Assembly: GCA_945903545.1 (NCBI GenBank)
Contig: CAMDOO010000012.1
Location: 1-52,610 of the forward strand
Direction of reading: 5' to 3'
Length of the DNA: 52,610 bases
Source: Opitutus sp. GAS368
Lineage (GTDB): Bacteria; Verrucomicrobiota; Verrucomicrobiia; Opitutales; Opitutaceae
Position numbers and translations under genes: made by a program. This document shows, one piece after another, positions 35,681-45,961 of the stretch. The stretch's first letter is position 1. The number at the start of each line of letters is the position of its first letter. A model generated the notes under the pieces. That model was not told the DNA's origin. It did not search any database and was given only the letters and a program-made list of their open reading frames with translations.

Positions 35681-37141
35681 ATGTTCCGGACCGTCTCAGC
35701 ACTCTTCCTCGCCGCCTACGCCGTCTTTCTCGCGGCGTATTTCGCGGCGGTGCCGGCGGGCTCCGATTCCTCCGGGTATTTCAACACCGCGCGGTTGCTG
35801 ACCGAGGGCCGCCTCGCGACGCCGCTGCGCGGGATCGAGGGTTTCACCGCCTCCTCGCCCTGGGTGTTCACGCCGCACGGCTTTACGCCCGAGGGGGCGC
35901 AAGCGGGCCTGACTCCGACCTACCCGACGGGACTCCCGCTGCACTACGCCGTCGGGGCGGGGCTGCTTGGCTGGCACTGGGGTCCGCTGGGGGTGGCGGT
36001 ATTGGCCTCGGTCGCGACCGTGCTGCTGACGTTTCTCATCCTGCGGGAACTCGGCGTCGGCCGTCCGCTGGCCGTGGCGGGAGCGACGGCAATCGCGGTG
36101 TCCCCCTTGTTTCTTTTCGTCTCGTTCATTCCGATGAGCGATGTGCCGACGACGGCATGGCTGACGCTGGCCGTGCTCGGGGCGCTGCGGGCGCGAAGCT
36201 CCGCCGGCTGGGCGGTCGTCGCGGGCCTGGCATTCTCCGCCGCCGTGGTGATCCGACCGACGACGGTGGTCTTGGCCCCGGCGTTTGCGCTGCTCCTCGG
36301 CGGACTCCGGCCGATCGCCTGGGCCGGCCTTGGCGCGGTTCCCGGCGTGGCTTGGCAGGCCTTTACCGGGGTTACGCTTTACGGCGGTGTGTTTCGGACC
36401 GGCTATGGCGCCTTTGGCGACTCCTTTGGCTGGGAGTACCTCATACCCTCTTGGCACAACTACGTGATGACGTTTCCCTCGGTGCTGCCGCTCGCGCTGG
36501 TAGCCGCGCTGCTCGTGCCGTGGTGGCCGTGGAAAAGTCGGATCCGTGAATGGGTTGCCTTGGGACTGTTGGCGGCCGGCCTGCTGCTCTTTTATTCATT
36601 CTACAACGTCACGAAGGACGTCTGGTGGTATCTGCGTTTTGTCCTGCCGGTCTTTCCGGTGCTGGTCGCGCTGGCGCTGGTCTGGTTGCAGGGATTCATG
36701 GAATACCGGAAAATTTCCGCGGACGTTGGCCGGGCGGCCTGGATCGTCCCGGCATTGGTCATCGCGGCCAGCCTCGTGCCTTCCGTGCTCTGGTCGCGGA
36801 AGCAGCATGTGCTGATGATGAAGTCATTCCAGCAGCCGTACGCCGCGGCCGGGGAGTGGGCGCGGGATAATCTGCCGAAGGGCGCGGCCGTGGCGGCGAT
36901 GCACCTGAGCGGCACGCTCTATTTCTACTCGGACCTGCCGATCGTGCGGTGGGACCTGATTTCCACGGAGGATGTTGCGGCGCTCCGGCGCACGCTGACC
37001 GGCTCAGGACGGAGGATCTACGCGATGGTGCACCCCTTCGAGGGTGACACCAAGCTGCGCGAACAATTCCCCTGGCGCTGGGAAAAGGTGGCCGAGGTGG
37101 AGGGCGTGGTGGTTCTCCGTTCCGGCGGAGAGGAACGGTAG
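35681..37141 (+). CDS. GT-C fold membrane glycosyltransferase (ArnT/PMT-like)
   Basis: The 486-residue protein has roughly ten hydrophobic segments. An early periplasmic loop carries DSSGYFNTARLLTEGRL, the acidic-motif region where GT-C enzymes hold their catalytic Asp. The family uses polyprenyl-phosphate-linked sugars to modify lipids, proteins or polysaccharides on the outer face of the inner membrane. The C-terminal soluble part (about 385-486) contains YAAAGEWARDNLPKGAAVA and LPIVRWDLIS, common in bacterial members. No partner genes are nearby, so acceptor and donor are unknown. Confidence 0.8.
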   Translation: MFRTVSALFLAAYAVFLAAYFAAVPAGSDSSGYFNTARLLTEGRLATPLRGIEGFTASSPWVFTPHGFTPEGAQAGLTPTYPTGLPLHYAVGAGLLGWHWGPLGVAVLASVATVLLTFLILRELGVGRPLAVAGATAIAVSPLFLFVSFIPMSDVPTTAWLTLAVLGALRARSSAGWAVVAGLAFSAAVVIRPTTVVLAPAFALLLGGLRPIAWAGLGAVPGVAWQAFTGVTLYGGVFRTGYGAFGDSFGWEYLIPSWHNYVMTFPSVLPLALVAALLVPWWPWKSRIREWVALGLLAAGLLLFYSFYNVTKDVWWYLRFVLPVFPVLVALALVWLQGFMEYRKISADVGRAAWIVPALVIAASLVPSVLWSRKQHVLMMKSFQQPYAAAGEWARDNLPKGAAVAAMHLSGTLYFYSDLPIVRWDLISTEDVAALRRTLTGSGRRIYAMVHPFEGDTKLREQFPWRWEKVAEVEGVVVLRSGGEER

Positions 37142-37196
37142 GGGGCGACTCCGTCACCGCCGTTTCGATCTCTCACCGCCCTGCCAGGGCACAAGC

Positions 37197-37973
37197 CTAC
37201 TTGGCTGGCGGGAGCGTCGCGGCCGCCGTCGGCGGGACGTAGTCGACCAGGGTCGCGACCCCGGCACCGAACCGGAATTCGAGCTCGAAGCGGACGGGCA
37301 GGCGGCGCGGGTCGTCCTGCGCAATCCAGATGCGCACGGTGTTGCCCCGCTTGAAAGTACCCTTGGGCGGGGTCTTCTCCATCTTCGGGCTGAGCAGGAG
37401 CGTGTTGAATTTCCCGATCGGGGTACGGATGTCCTCCAGGAGCTCGGCGTGGATCGTGAGCTCATAGAAATCATCGTCCCAGAGTACGAGGGTGTCCTGC
37501 TTCTCGCCGGGCTTGAGGGTCCAGTTCCGGGTGGCGAGCAGCGAGGTGATGAGATCGACGGGGCTGCCGGCGGGCATGGGCAGGTCGCGCGGCTGGGCCG
37601 AGGGTTCGGTGTAGCGGGCGATGGACTTCGCGTAGTCGAAGGTGACGGCGTGCTCCTTGATTTTGCCGCGCTGGTCGCTGCGCTCGGTGAAATTCTGGAT
37701 CCGGCCGGAGACCGGCTCGAAGAAGGATTCCCCCTTGGCGTCAAACTTCAGGAGCGACCGGGCCAGGCCCTTGGTTGACGTCGTGGTCGTGATGACAAGG
37801 CGCGGTTTCCCGTCCACGGTGGTCTCGCGGGCCTCCATCCTGATCTCGCCGGCGGTGATGCCGCCGTAGGTGACGCGGTAGGTCAGGCGCTCTCCGGGCT
37901 TGAGCGCAAGCGGAGCCTGCGCGGCCAGCGGGGGGACAAGGGTGAGGAGCATGAGGAGCCACCACGGCTTCAT
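37197..37973 (-). CDS. DUF3108 family secreted protein
   Basis: The 258-residue protein has a signal peptide (MKPWWLLMLLTLVPPLAAQA). The mature part looks like an antiparallel beta-barrel of the DUF3108 type: GERLTYRVTYGGITAGEIRM, ITTTTSTKGLARSLLKF, HAVTFDYAKSIARY and the late RIWIAQDDPRRLPVRFELEF. This family is periplasmic and uncharacterised, with lipid-binding or envelope roles proposed. Its stop lies 55 bases from the convergent GT-C gene stop. I would not go beyond the family name. Confidence 0.83.
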   Translation of the reverse strand: MKPWWLLMLLTLVPPLAAQAPLALKPGERLTYRVTYGGITAGEIRMEARETTVDGKPRLVITTTTSTKGLARSLLKFDAKGESFFEPVSGRIQNFTERSDQRGKIKEHAVTFDYAKSIARYTEPSAQPRDLPMPAGSPVDLITSLLATRNWTLKPGEKQDTLVLWDDDFYELTIHAELLEDIRTPIGKFNTLLLSPKMEKTPPKGTFKRGNTVRIWIAQDDPRRLPVRFELEFRFGAGVATLVDYVPPTAAATLPPAK

Positions 37974-38106
37974 GGGCGAAGTCGTTTAACGGGCAAACCG
38001 GCGGAATGCACGTTTGAAGACAAGGAGGTGGTGGGGCTTACCATCGGAAGGAAAGAGAGTTACCCAGACCCGGCTATTCCGTTTTGGTTGCGGGATATTC
38101 GGCAGT

Positions 38107-38178
38107 GGCAGGTGACGAGTGACGAGAGGGGCGATTCAGCGGTCTTTGGTTTCTCTCGTCACTTGTCACTCGTCACCT
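38107..38178. repeat. GTGACGAGTGAC-type inverted repeat, copy 2
   Basis: GGCAGGTGACGAGTGACGAG on the left pairs with TCTCGTCACTTGTCACTCGT on the right around a short spacer. It ends two bases before the stop of the MBL-fold gene. Same family as 26827-27046 and 51540-51644. Confidence 0.75.
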
Positions 38179-38180
38179 CC

Positions 38181-39161
38181 TCACCCCCCGAGGGTGAGAT
38201 CCAGCTGGTTGTCGCGGCCGACGGCCATGGCGTCCCAGCCGCGGGCGCGGAGGGTGGCGGCGAATTCCCGGGCGAAGCCGTGCAGGGTGAGGATCTTTTT
38301 GGGGCGGACGAGTTCGACGAAGCGCAGCAGGTCGGGGTAGTCGGCGTGATCCGAGAGGGGGAAGGCGGCGTCAGTGCGAAAGCGGTAGCGTGCGCTGGAA
38401 TCGATGGCCCAGCCGGTCACGACCGCGGTCTTGGCCGCCGGGATGCGTTGCAAGAGGGACGGGGTGTGGGGTGGGCAGATCACGATGTGGCCGCCGAGTG
38501 CCCGGGCGTCGAATTTGCGGTATTCCGGGAAGGTCATCCCGAGCTGGCCGTAGACCTCGGTGAGGTAATGGCCCTGCTCGTGGAGCATCACCGGGATCCC
38601 CGCCGGGGCGAGGGCGCGGAGCACCTCCTGGGTCTTGCCGAGGCTGTAACAGAAAAGCACCGGCGTGCGCCCCTCGGCGAGCGCCTCGCGGCAGAACGCG
38701 ATCATGGCCGCAACGACCTCGGCGTCGGGCGGGAAGACGTACTTGGGCAGGCCGAAGGTGGTTTCCATGACCAGCACCTCGGCTTGGGGCGTGGCACAGG
38801 CCTCGGCCGCGTGGCCGGGCCGCAGCTTGAAGTCGCCCGTGTAGAGCAGGGTGCCGTGCTCGGACTCGAGATGCACCATGCTCGAGCCGAGCACATGGCC
38901 GGCGGGGAAGAGCGTGGCCTTCAGCCCGAACTCGATCTCCCGGCTCTCGCCGAAGTCGAGGAGGGTTTCCTTGCGCTGGCCCGGCATCCGGGCGCGCAGG
39001 ATGCGGGCGGTGCCGGGGGTGCAGACGACCTCCGCGTGGCGGGCGATGTGGTCCGAGTGGGCATGCGTGATGAACGACCGCGGCGCCTTGGTCTGGCCGT
39101 CGAGCCACCAGGCGATCTGAGGAAGCCAGACGCCCTTCTTGTAGTGGATGTCCCATGCCAT
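38181..39161 (-). CDS. MBL-fold exonuclease-like protein (ligase/Lhr-associated type)
   Basis: I start at 39161 (MAWDIHYKKGVWL); 326 residues. The metallo-beta-lactamase motif is THAHSDH (H33, H35, D37, H38). Further ligands are in PAGHVLGSSMV and LYTGDF, and late SLGKTQEVLRALA, PLSDHADYPDLL and ILTLHGFAREFAATLR complete the beta-CASP-type layout. Proteins of this group are annotated as predicted exonucleases, often encoded with an ATP-dependent DNA ligase and the Lhr helicase. Neither is adjacent here, so the pathway is not supported by context. Nucleic-acid processing is the best guess. Confidence 0.82.
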   Translation of the reverse strand: MAWDIHYKKGVWLPQIAWWLDGQTKAPRSFITHAHSDHIARHAEVVCTPGTARILRARMPGQRKETLLDFGESREIEFGLKATLFPAGHVLGSSMVHLESEHGTLLYTGDFKLRPGHAAEACATPQAEVLVMETTFGLPKYVFPPDAEVVAAMIAFCREALAEGRTPVLFCYSLGKTQEVLRALAPAGIPVMLHEQGHYLTEVYGQLGMTFPEYRKFDARALGGHIVICPPHTPSLLQRIPAAKTAVVTGWAIDSSARYRFRTDAAFPLSDHADYPDLLRFVELVRPKKILTLHGFAREFAATLRARGWDAMAVGRDNQLDLTLGG

Positions 39162-39277
39162 GCGCGAGGGACGGAAGGGAACGCCAAGCCAACGTTCAAC
39201 GTTCAACTCTTAGCGCTAAATTTGAGCCGCCAAGCATGCTGTCCGGCTTGTGACTTGAGCGTTGAACGATTCCTGAA

Positions 39278-39538
39278 TCAGCGGATCCCGAGGGCGCCAA
39301 GGATCAATAGCACCAGCAGCCCCAGCCCCACGACGATCCAGTACCACGCGACGCCGCGACGGAGGGGTGGCGGCACCGGCTCATCGTGGCCTTCGTCCGG
39401 GAGATCCAGTCCGTCGTAGATCGAACTTTCGCGCCAGCCGGTGCGCTCGTCGGCGCCGCAGGCGGGGCACGCCCGGGCGGTGCGCGGGATCTCCGCACCG
39501 CAGTGGGCGCACTCCTCCGGCGGGGGAGGCCGGCTCAT
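39278..39538 (-). CDS. Small zinc-ribbon membrane protein
   Basis: The 86-residue protein has a compact double CxxC zinc ribbon, CAHCG and CPACG (C10/C13 and C24/C27). One C-terminal transmembrane helix follows (WYWIVVGLGLLVLLILGALG). The linker is acidic and proline-rich. Its ATG overlaps the stop of the AI-2E-type permease gene by four bases, so it is coupled to that permease. It could be a small regulatory or assembly factor; function is unknown. Confidence 0.78.
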   Translation of the reverse strand: MSRPPPPEECAHCGAEIPRTARACPACGADERTGWRESSIYDGLDLPDEGHDEPVPPPLRRGVAWYWIVVGLGLLVLLILGALGIR

Positions 39539-40692
39539 GGCCGCGGCTCGCGGACCGGCTCGAAGTATTTGTGCCGCGCGAGGCGCCAGGCCGTGACAAA
39601 GAACGCGGTCAGCGGGATCGCCAGCAGCATGCCGAGCACGCCGCCAAACGCGGTGCCCCAGAAAAAGATCGCCACCATGATCGCCACGGGGTGGAGGCCG
39701 GTGCGGTCGCCCATGATCTTGGGGGTGAGCACCCAGCCCTCGATCAGCTGCACGCCGATCTTCACCAGCAGGACGAGACCGACGAGCTTCCAGCCGCCGT
39801 CGGGCTGGAGGAAGGCGAGGGGTAAGGCGGCGACGAGCCCGAGGATGGTGCCGAGGTAGGGCACGATGTTGAGCACGCCGAGGGCGAGGCCGATGAAGAG
39901 CCCGAACTTGAGGCCGATGACGGAGAAGCCGAGGGCTAGCAGCACGCCCATGATCAGGCCGATGAGGAGCTGGCCGCGGAAGAACGACTCGATGATGGCG
40001 ACAAACTCACGGACGAGGAAGAGCACGTCGTCGCGGAGCCCCCGGCTGAGGAAGGGCAGGTGGTTGGCGAGTTTTCCCGTGCCCTCGACGCGCGAGAGCA
40101 GGAAAAAGAAGAGGTAAACCGGCACCACCGCGAGGTGGGTGATCGCCGCGACCGCACCCAGCACGCCGCCGCCGGCGGCCTGCAGCGAGGGCATGAGCCC
40201 GGTCGTGAGCTTCTGCGCCTCCTGGCCGAGGTGCTGCACCACGCGCTGGACGGCGGGATTCGCGAGTTGCTTTTGGACGAAGTCGGCCAGCTCCGGGTGC
40301 TGCTCGACGAGGTACTTGTGGGGGTCATCCATCACATTGCCGAGGTAGATGAGCAGGTCCGTCAACTGGGCGACCAGGGGCGGGAGCAGCTGGGTGACCA
40401 AGGCCATCACCAGCAGCAGGAAAACGCCGTAGAGCAGGATCACCGCCGCGAGCCGGCGGAGCTTCAGCCGTTGCTCCAGCACGGTGACCACCGGACGCAG
40501 CACCATCGCGAGCACGCCGGCCACGGCGAGGGGCCAGAGCACGCCGGAGAAAAACCCGACCAGCCGCCCCAGCACGATCAGGGCGGCGATCAGCCCCGCC
40601 GCGATGGCGAGGAGAGCGGCGAAGGCCGCGGCGAACCCCACCAGCCGGCGCTGGGCGGGGTTGAGGATGCCGGGCTCGGGGTCGGACGCCAT
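39535..40692 (-). CDS. AI-2E family (UPF0118) transporter
   Basis: I start at 40692 (MASDPEPGILNPAQRRL), giving 385 residues; the longer frame adds a non-hydrophobic, repeat-like extension. About seven to eight transmembrane segments are visible, with a long extracytoplasmic helix region between about 100 and 190 and the family motif LNIVPYLGTILGLV. The C-terminal VLTPKIMGDRTGLHPVAIMV is characteristic. Members include TqsA-like proteins and Na+/H+ antiporters; the transported substrate cannot be read here. The gene is coupled to the zinc-ribbon protein. Confidence 0.88.
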   Translation of the reverse strand: MASDPEPGILNPAQRRLVGFAAAFAALLAIAAGLIAALIVLGRLVGFFSGVLWPLAVAGVLAMVLRPVVTVLEQRLKLRRLAAVILLYGVFLLLVMALVTQLLPPLVAQLTDLLIYLGNVMDDPHKYLVEQHPELADFVQKQLANPAVQRVVQHLGQEAQKLTTGLMPSLQAAGGGVLGAVAAITHLAVVPVYLFFFLLSRVEGTGKLANHLPFLSRGLRDDVLFLVREFVAIIESFFRGQLLIGLIMGVLLALGFSVIGLKFGLFIGLALGVLNIVPYLGTILGLVAALPLAFLQPDGGWKLVGLVLLVKIGVQLIEGWVLTPKIMGDRTGLHPVAIMVAIFFWGTAFGGVLGMLLAIPLTAFFVTAWRLARHKYFEPVREPRP

Positions 40693-40891
40693 GCCGCCAG
40701 TGTCCGGGCAATGCCGCCTGCGCCAAGCAAAAGCGGAGGGAATTGCGCCGCGTCGAATTTCCCGCGCCGCCACCTGCAAAGCTGTTGCCGGCCGCTGCTT
40801 CAACAGATTGGCTCCGCATTTCTAGAGGTATTCGCAGGTCGCTGATAGTCTCCGGCCCGTCTCCACCTCGTTTTTCGTACCCCCCCATCCC

Positions 40892-42085
40892 ATGCATCCC
40901 AAATTATCCTTCCTCCGTGCTTTCCCCTTGATCGCCTGCGGCCTGTTCCTCGCGACCCTGCCGGCCCGGGCAGCCGAGGCCCCGGCCGCCGCCACGGCCG
41001 CCCGGGACAGTGGCGCGTCGATGTTCGGCGCCGGTGCGTCCTCGCCCGTGGTCCTGGCGGACCGCCGGGTCACCTTCAACGTGACGGCCCCCGAGGCCCG
41101 CAAGGTCCAGCTGACTTCGCCGGATTTCAACCTGGGCGGCGGCACGATCGAGTTCGTCAACCTCGGGCCCGAGCTGAAGAAGGACGCCCAGGGCGTCTGG
41201 ACCGTGACCGTCGGCCCGCTCAACCCCGGCCTCTTCCGCTACACGTTCCTGATCGACGGCGTCTCCACGGTGGACCTCCGCAATCCCGATTCGGCCGAGG
41301 ACCTCAGCGGCGTGGAGAGCATCCTGCGCGTGCCGGGCTCTGACTTCATGGACATCAAGAATGTCCCGCACGGCACGGTGAGCCAGGTGTGGTATTACTC
41401 GACGACCCTCGGCCGCCACCGCCGGATGACCGTCTACACCCCGCCGGGCTACAACGCGGGCAAGGACAAGCTTCCGGTCTTCTATCTCCTGCACGGTGCC
41501 GGCGGCAGCGATGGCGCCTGGGTTTCGGTCGGCAACGCCAATTTCATCCTGGATAACCTGATCGCGGCGAAGAAGGCGAAGCCGATGATCGTGGTCATGC
41601 CCGACGGTCATATCGGCTCGACCTTCGACATGGCGACGATGGGCCGGGACCAGTACGTGCCCGACTTCCTCAACGACGTGGTCCCCTACGTCGAGAAGAA
41701 CTACCGCGTGCTCCCGAACCGCGCCAACCGGGCGATCGCCGGCCTCTCGATGGGCGGGGCGCAGACGCTCAGCATCGCGATCCCGCACCTCGACATGTTT
41801 TCCGCCATCGGCGTTTTCAGCTCCGGTCTTTTCGCCGGCCCGGATGATCCGATGGTGAGGGCCAACGCTGCCGCCCTCGACAATCCAGCGCTGAAGAAGG
41901 GCCTCAAGGTCCTCTGGACCGCCATCGGCAAGAACGACTCACTCGCTGCGCCCGGCAATGCGGCCATGCTCAAGGTCCTCAAGGAACACGGCTTCAAGGT
42001 CGACAGCCACACGACCGAGGGTGCGCACGACTGGGTGAACTGGCAGAAATACCTCAACGAGTTCACGCCGCTGCTGTTCAAATAA
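40892..42085 (+). CDS. CE1-like carbohydrate esterase with N-terminal CBM48-like domain
   Basis: The 397-residue protein has a signal peptide ([20 protein letters not shown]). An N-terminal domain (about 45-145) with [15 protein letters not shown] and [15 protein letters not shown] looks like an E-set/CBM48-type module. The alpha/beta-hydrolase domain (about 160-397) carries GLSMGG (nucleophile S286), D349 in GKNDS and H379 in GAHDW. The family holds feruloyl esterases and xylan esterases that act on hemicellulose side groups. Like the two SGNH esterases, it points to plant-polysaccharide use. The exact substrate is not determined. Confidence 0.87.
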   Translation: MHPKLSFLRAFPLIACGLFLATLPARAAEAPAAATAARDSGASMFGAGASSPVVLADRRVTFNVTAPEARKVQLTSPDFNLGGGTIEFVNLGPELKKDAQGVWTVTVGPLNPGLFRYTFLIDGVSTVDLRNPDSAEDLSGVESILRVPGSDFMDIKNVPHGTVSQVWYYSTTLGRHRRMTVYTPPGYNAGKDKLPVFYLLHGAGGSDGAWVSVGNANFILDNLIAAKKAKPMIVVMPDGHIGSTFDMATMGRDQYVPDFLNDVVPYVEKNYRVLPNRANRAIAGLSMGGAQTLSIAIPHLDMFSAIGVFSSGLFAGPDDPMVRANAAALDNPALKKGLKVLWTAIGKNDSLAAPGNAAMLKVLKEHGFKVDSHTTEGAHDWVNWQKYLNEFTPLLFK

Positions 42086-42107
42086 GACTCCGATCCGGAT
42101 GGATTGG

Positions 42108-42143
42108 GGTAGGTAGGGCTGGCTCGACGAGTCGGCCGCGATG
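42108..42143. repeat. GGTAGGG...CTCGACGAGTC intergenic element, copy 3
   Basis: GGTAGGTAGGGCTGGCTCGA continues as CGAGTCGGCCGCGATGAG. It lies shortly after the esterase stop and is followed by a CACAGAG-type inverted pair. The doubled GGTAGG at its start is unique among the copies. Confidence 0.55.
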
Positions 42144-42157
42144 AGTTCAAGTCGGTT

Positions 42158-42271
42158 GTTTGCCACAGAGTCACAGAGACACGGAGGTCGGACGATTTCG
42201 GAGTTCGGAAACCCAAACCAAACAACGAGGCTTGGGCTCTGCGCGCGCTGTGCCTCTGGGGCAAAACATCC
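42158..42271. repeat. CACAGAG-type inverted repeat, copy 5
   Basis: GTTTGCCACAGAGTCACAGA on the left and GCTGTGCCTCTGGGGCAAAA on the right form a near-complementary pair, with TTTCGGAGTTCGGAAACCCA between. The element lies upstream of uvrA. Confidence 0.7.
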
Positions 42272-42368
42272 GGTATCGGCTCGTGGCGCCCAACCCGGGG
42301 GAATCGCACCCCAAACCGTCTTCCCGCTTTGACCTTGGCGGGTTTTCCGTAAGTTGGCGGTCCCCCGC

Positions 42369-45218
42369 ATGCAGGCCGCAACCCATATCCACGTCAAAGG
42401 CGCCCGTGAGCACAACCTGAAGAACCTGGACCTGCGGATCCCGCGGGGGAAGCTGGTGGTGATCACCGGCCCGAGTGGCTCCGGGAAATCCTCGCTGGCC
42501 TTCGACACGATCTACGCCGAGGGCTACCGGAAGTACATGGAGAGCCTGTCCACGCAGGCGCGGCAGGTCCTCGAGCAGTTGAAGCGGCCCGACGTCGACT
42601 ACATCCACGGCCTCTCGCCCGTGCTGGCCATCGAACAGCGCACGGGCGGCGGTTCGCCCCGCAGCACCATCGCCACGGCGACCGAGATCGCCGACTACGC
42701 CCGGCTACTCTGGGCGGTGGTGGGGCAGCAGTTTTGCCCGAAGGATGGCGGACGGGTGGTGCAGCGCTCGCTCGATGACAACGTGAAGCGCGTCCTCGCG
42801 GAGTGTCCCGGGGAGCGGATCATGCTCCTCGCCCCGTTCATGACCGCCAAGCCCAGCGTGCTGCGCGACGAACTCCCGCGGCTCCGCCAGCGCGGCTTCC
42901 AGCGCGTCCGGATGAACGGTGAGGTCCGCAATCTCGACGAGCCGAACCTCGTGTCGACCGGCACTGCACCCATTGTCGTCGAGCTCGTGATCGACCGCCT
43001 TGTCGCGCAGGCCGACCAGCGCAGCCGGCTGGCGGACTCGCTGGAGCTGGCGTTCCGGGAGGGTCATGACCGTGCGGCAGTGCTCGCGCAGAAGACCGCC
43101 GAGGCCCCGTGGCGGGAGATCGCGCTGAGCCAGTCGCTGTCCTGCGAGCACTGCGGCGACATCTTCGAGAAGCTTACTCCGCGGCATTTCTCCTTCAACC
43201 ACGCCGAGGGGGCGTGTCCGGACTGCGGCGGCCTTGGCCGGCAAATGCGCTTCGTGCCCGACCTCGTGGTGCCCGACCCGGCCAAGTCCGTGCGCGAGGG
43301 GGCGATCAAGCCGTGGCGGATCGGCGGAAAAAATCTCATCATCAAGCACAACGCCCAGCTCAAGCAGCTGGCCGAGCAGCTGCCCTTCGATCCCGACGTG
43401 CCGTGGGAGAAGCTGCCGGCGGACACCCGCAAGGCGATCCTGCATGGGGCGGGGGAGCGGCAGTTTGCCTTCAAGCTCCGCCGCATGCGCGAGGCCAAGG
43501 CCATGCCCTTCGCGGGCGTCGTCGCCGACCTCGACGAGAGCTGGCGGGAAACCGAGAGCGAGGGCTTCCGCGCCCGGCTCACCACCTACATGGTCGCGGG
43601 CGGCTGCGCCGGCTGCCATGGTGCCCGGCTGAATCCGCGCAGCGGGGCGGTGACGGTGGATGGGTTGAAGTTTCCCGAGTTCATGCGGCTCGACATCGGC
43701 GCCGCCCATGCCCGCGTGCAGGGGCTGGCCGCGGCGCAGGCGGGGAACGAGGCGGCGCGGGAGGTGGTCACGGGCATCGAGCAGCGCCTGCACTTCCTCC
43801 TCGAGACCGGGCTCGGCTACCTGACGCTCGACCGCGAGTACACGACGCTCTCGGGCGGCGAGGCCCAGCGCGTGCGGCTTGCGACCCAGCTCGGCATGGG
43901 CCTGATGGGCGTGATCTACGTGCTCGACGAGCCGAGCATCGGTCTACACGCGCACGACAACCGCAAGCTGCTCGATAACCTCGTGGCCCTGCGGGACCGC
44001 GGCAACACGGTGCTCGTGGTCGAGCACGACGAGGATACCCTCCGGCTGGCCGACGAGCTGATCGAGCTCGGGCCCGAGGCGGGCGTCGAGGGTGGCAATC
44101 TGCTTTTCCAAGGCACCCCGGCGGACTGCGCGAAGTTGTCCGCGAAGGACTCGCGCACGGGCCCATATCTCTCGGGCAAGCTGCAGGTCATCAAGGACGC
44201 CAAGACCAAGGCGCCCGATGGGGCGTGGCTCACGGTGCGTGAGGCCAAGGAGCACAACCTGCAGGGCATCGACGCGAAATTCCCGGTCGGCCTGCTGACG
44301 TGCGTCACCGGCGTGAGCGGCTCCGGCAAGAGCACGCTGGTGAACGACATCCTGGCCGCCGGCGCGGCCAAGAAGCTCAACGGCGCCCGCACGCTGCCCG
44401 GCAAGCACCGCAGCATCGAGAACCTCGATCTCTTCGAGAAGCTCGTGCAGGTGGATCAGGAACCGATCGGCCGGAGTCCGCGCTCCAATCCTGCCACCTA
44501 CACCAAGCTTCTCGACCTGCTGCGCGACCTTTACGCCCAGGTGCCCCTCGCCAAGGTCCGCGGCTACAAGTCGAGCCGCTTCTCCTTCAATGTCCGCGGT
44601 GGCCGCTGCGAGCGCTGCCAGGGCGACGGTGCCATCAAGCTCGACATGCAGTTCCTCGCCGACGCCTACGCGCCGTGTCCCAGCTGCGGTGGGCGGCGCT
44701 TCAACCGTGAGACGCTGGAGGTGCTGTTCCACGGCAAGTCGATCGCCGACGTCCTCGATATGACCGTGCGCGAGGCGATCACGCTCTTCCGCAACATCCC
44801 ACGGATCGTGGACAAGCTCGCGACGCTCGACGCCGTCGGCCTCGGCTACCTCACGCTCGGGCAGTCGGCGACGTCCCTCTCCGGCGGCGAGGCCCAGCGG
44901 CTCAAACTTTCCCTGGAGCTGAGTAAACGCCAGCAGGGCGACACGCTCTACATCCTCGACGAACCCACCACGGGGCTGCACTGGGTCGATATCCAGAAAC
45001 TGATGGACCTGCTCTTCAAGCTGCGCGATGCCGGCAACACCGTGATCGTGATCGAGCACAACCTCGACGTGATCCACCTCGCCGACTGGATCATCGACCT
45101 CGGCCCCGGCGGCGGCCGCGAGGGCGGGCGCCTGCTGTACGCCGGCCCGAGGTCCGGGCTCGAGGCTGCTTCCGGCTCACTGACGGGTGAAGCGCTGCGG
45201 ACGTGGCACAAGCATTAA
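42369..45218 (+). CDS. uvrA: Excinuclease ABC subunit A (UvrA)
   Basis: I start at 42369 ([20 protein letters not shown]), giving 949 residues, normal for UvrA. There are two ABC ATPase halves. The first has Walker [10 protein letters not shown] and signature LSGGEAQR. The second has Walker [10 protein letters not shown] and the same signature, with DEPSIGLH and DEPTTGLH as Walker B regions. Zinc modules are CEHCG...CPDCG and CERCQG...CPSCGG. Nucleotide-excision repair damage recognition with UvrB is the function. The stretch after the first Walker [21 protein letters not shown], differs from the usual IDQKSTSHNPRST pattern, so this could be a divergent clade or paralogue. Confidence 0.95.
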   Translation: MQAATHIHVKGAREHNLKNLDLRIPRGKLVVITGPSGSGKSSLAFDTIYAEGYRKYMESLSTQARQVLEQLKRPDVDYIHGLSPVLAIEQRTGGGSPRSTIATATEIADYARLLWAVVGQQFCPKDGGRVVQRSLDDNVKRVLAECPGERIMLLAPFMTAKPSVLRDELPRLRQRGFQRVRMNGEVRNLDEPNLVSTGTAPIVVELVIDRLVAQADQRSRLADSLELAFREGHDRAAVLAQKTAEAPWREIALSQSLSCEHCGDIFEKLTPRHFSFNHAEGACPDCGGLGRQMRFVPDLVVPDPAKSVREGAIKPWRIGGKNLIIKHNAQLKQLAEQLPFDPDVPWEKLPADTRKAILHGAGERQFAFKLRRMREAKAMPFAGVVADLDESWRETESEGFRARLTTYMVAGGCAGCHGARLNPRSGAVTVDGLKFPEFMRLDIGAAHARVQGLAAAQAGNEAAREVVTGIEQRLHFLLETGLGYLTLDREYTTLSGGEAQRVRLATQLGMGLMGVIYVLDEPSIGLHAHDNRKLLDNLVALRDRGNTVLVVEHDEDTLRLADELIELGPEAGVEGGNLLFQGTPADCAKLSAKDSRTGPYLSGKLQVIKDAKTKAPDGAWLTVREAKEHNLQGIDAKFPVGLLTCVTGVSGSGKSTLVNDILAAGAAKKLNGARTLPGKHRSIENLDLFEKLVQVDQEPIGRSPRSNPATYTKLLDLLRDLYAQVPLAKVRGYKSSRFSFNVRGGRCERCQGDGAIKLDMQFLADAYAPCPSCGGRRFNRETLEVLFHGKSIADVLDMTVREAITLFRNIPRIVDKLATLDAVGLGYLTLGQSATSLSGGEAQRLKLSLELSKRQQGDTLYILDEPTTGLHWVDIQKLMDLLFKLRDAGNTVIVIEHNLDVIHLADWIIDLGPGGGREGGRLLYAGPRSGLEAASGSLTGEALRTWHKH

Positions 45219-45229
45219 GCCGCTGCAGG

Positions 45230-45413
45230 TTTTTGCCACAGAGGCACAGAGAGCACAGAGCCCAAGCCTCGTCTTTTGTTTGGGGCCGAACCACGGAATT
45301 GTGTCACGCCAAGACGCAAAGCCGCGAAGCTCGGATATAGAGGATGGCGGTACGACCCCCAAGAAATCTGAATCCTCCTCCGAGCTTAGCGTTCTTCGCG
45401 TCTTCGCGTGCCA
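45230..45413. repeat. CACAGAG arm followed by GGCACGC-family inverted repeat, copy 2
   Basis: A left-type CACAGAG arm (TTTTTGCCACAGAGGCACAG) lies at 45230-45276 without a clear right partner. It runs into GTGTCACGCCAAGACGCAAA (45301-45335) and its imperfect complement CGTCTTCGCGTGCCA (about 45380-45413). That second pair is the same family as 25205-25366. The block lies between uvrA and ebfC. Confidence 0.7.
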
Positions 45414-45494
45414 AACTTCCGAGGATTTGGCGTGAGTCCGCGGGGATCGTGCGGCTTAACTGACGGTCCGTTTTAATCCCAACCCACTCATACC

Positions 45495-45803
45495 ATGGCC
45501 GGCGTAGGCAAACTCCTCAAACAAGCCCAGAAAATGCAGCGCGGCATCGAGTCGCTCCAGACCCAGCTCGACGCGAAGGAAATCGACGTCACCAGCGGCG
45601 GCGGCGCCGTGAAGGTGAAGATCAGCGGCGGCAGCAAGTGGCTCGCCCTCCAGCTCGACCCCGAGTTCCTCAAGGAGGACGCGAAGCTGGTGAGCGACAC
45701 CGTGCTCGCGGCGATCCAGGACGCGGCCAAGCAGGCCAAGGAATATCACGACGCCGAGATGCAGAAGGTCACCTCCGCCTTCCAGATGCCGGGATTCATG
45801 TAA
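45495..45803 (+). CDS. ebfC: YbaB/EbfC family nucleoid-associated protein
   Basis: The 102-residue DNA-binding protein has the YbaB layout. An N-terminal amphipathic helix (LLKQAQKMQRGIESLQTQL) is followed by a three-stranded sheet (VKVKISGGSKWLALQLD) and a C-terminal helix (SDTVLAAIQDAAKQAKEYH). It forms tweezer-like dimers that bind DNA. It is located before recR, its usual partner. dnaX is not upstream here, so only part of the classic cluster is kept. Confidence 0.93.
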   Translation: MAGVGKLLKQAQKMQRGIESLQTQLDAKEIDVTSGGGAVKVKISGGSKWLALQLDPEFLKEDAKLVSDTVLAAIQDAAKQAKEYHDAEMQKVTSAFQMPGFM

Positions 45804-45826
45804 GCGCACGATTGCGCGCTTACATG
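45798..45826 (+). terminator. Hairpin overlapping the ebfC stop codon
   Basis: CATGTAAGCGC and GCGCTTACATG form an 11-bp stem with a 7-base loop; the stop TAA lies inside the left arm. No U-run follows. The inverted pair of a GGGAGATGG/CCATCTCC family follows (about 45824-45945), so transcription may be modulated before recR. Confidence 0.5.
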
Positions 45827-45961
45827 GGAGATGGAAGTTGGGAGATGGGGAAAACAGAAGGCCGCAGCGATTCCGATGCCTTTCCCTATCTCCCAACTCC
45901 CAGCTGCGATCTACGATCTGCCATCTCCTAACTCCCAACTCCGGCTCAATGGAGCCCTCCC

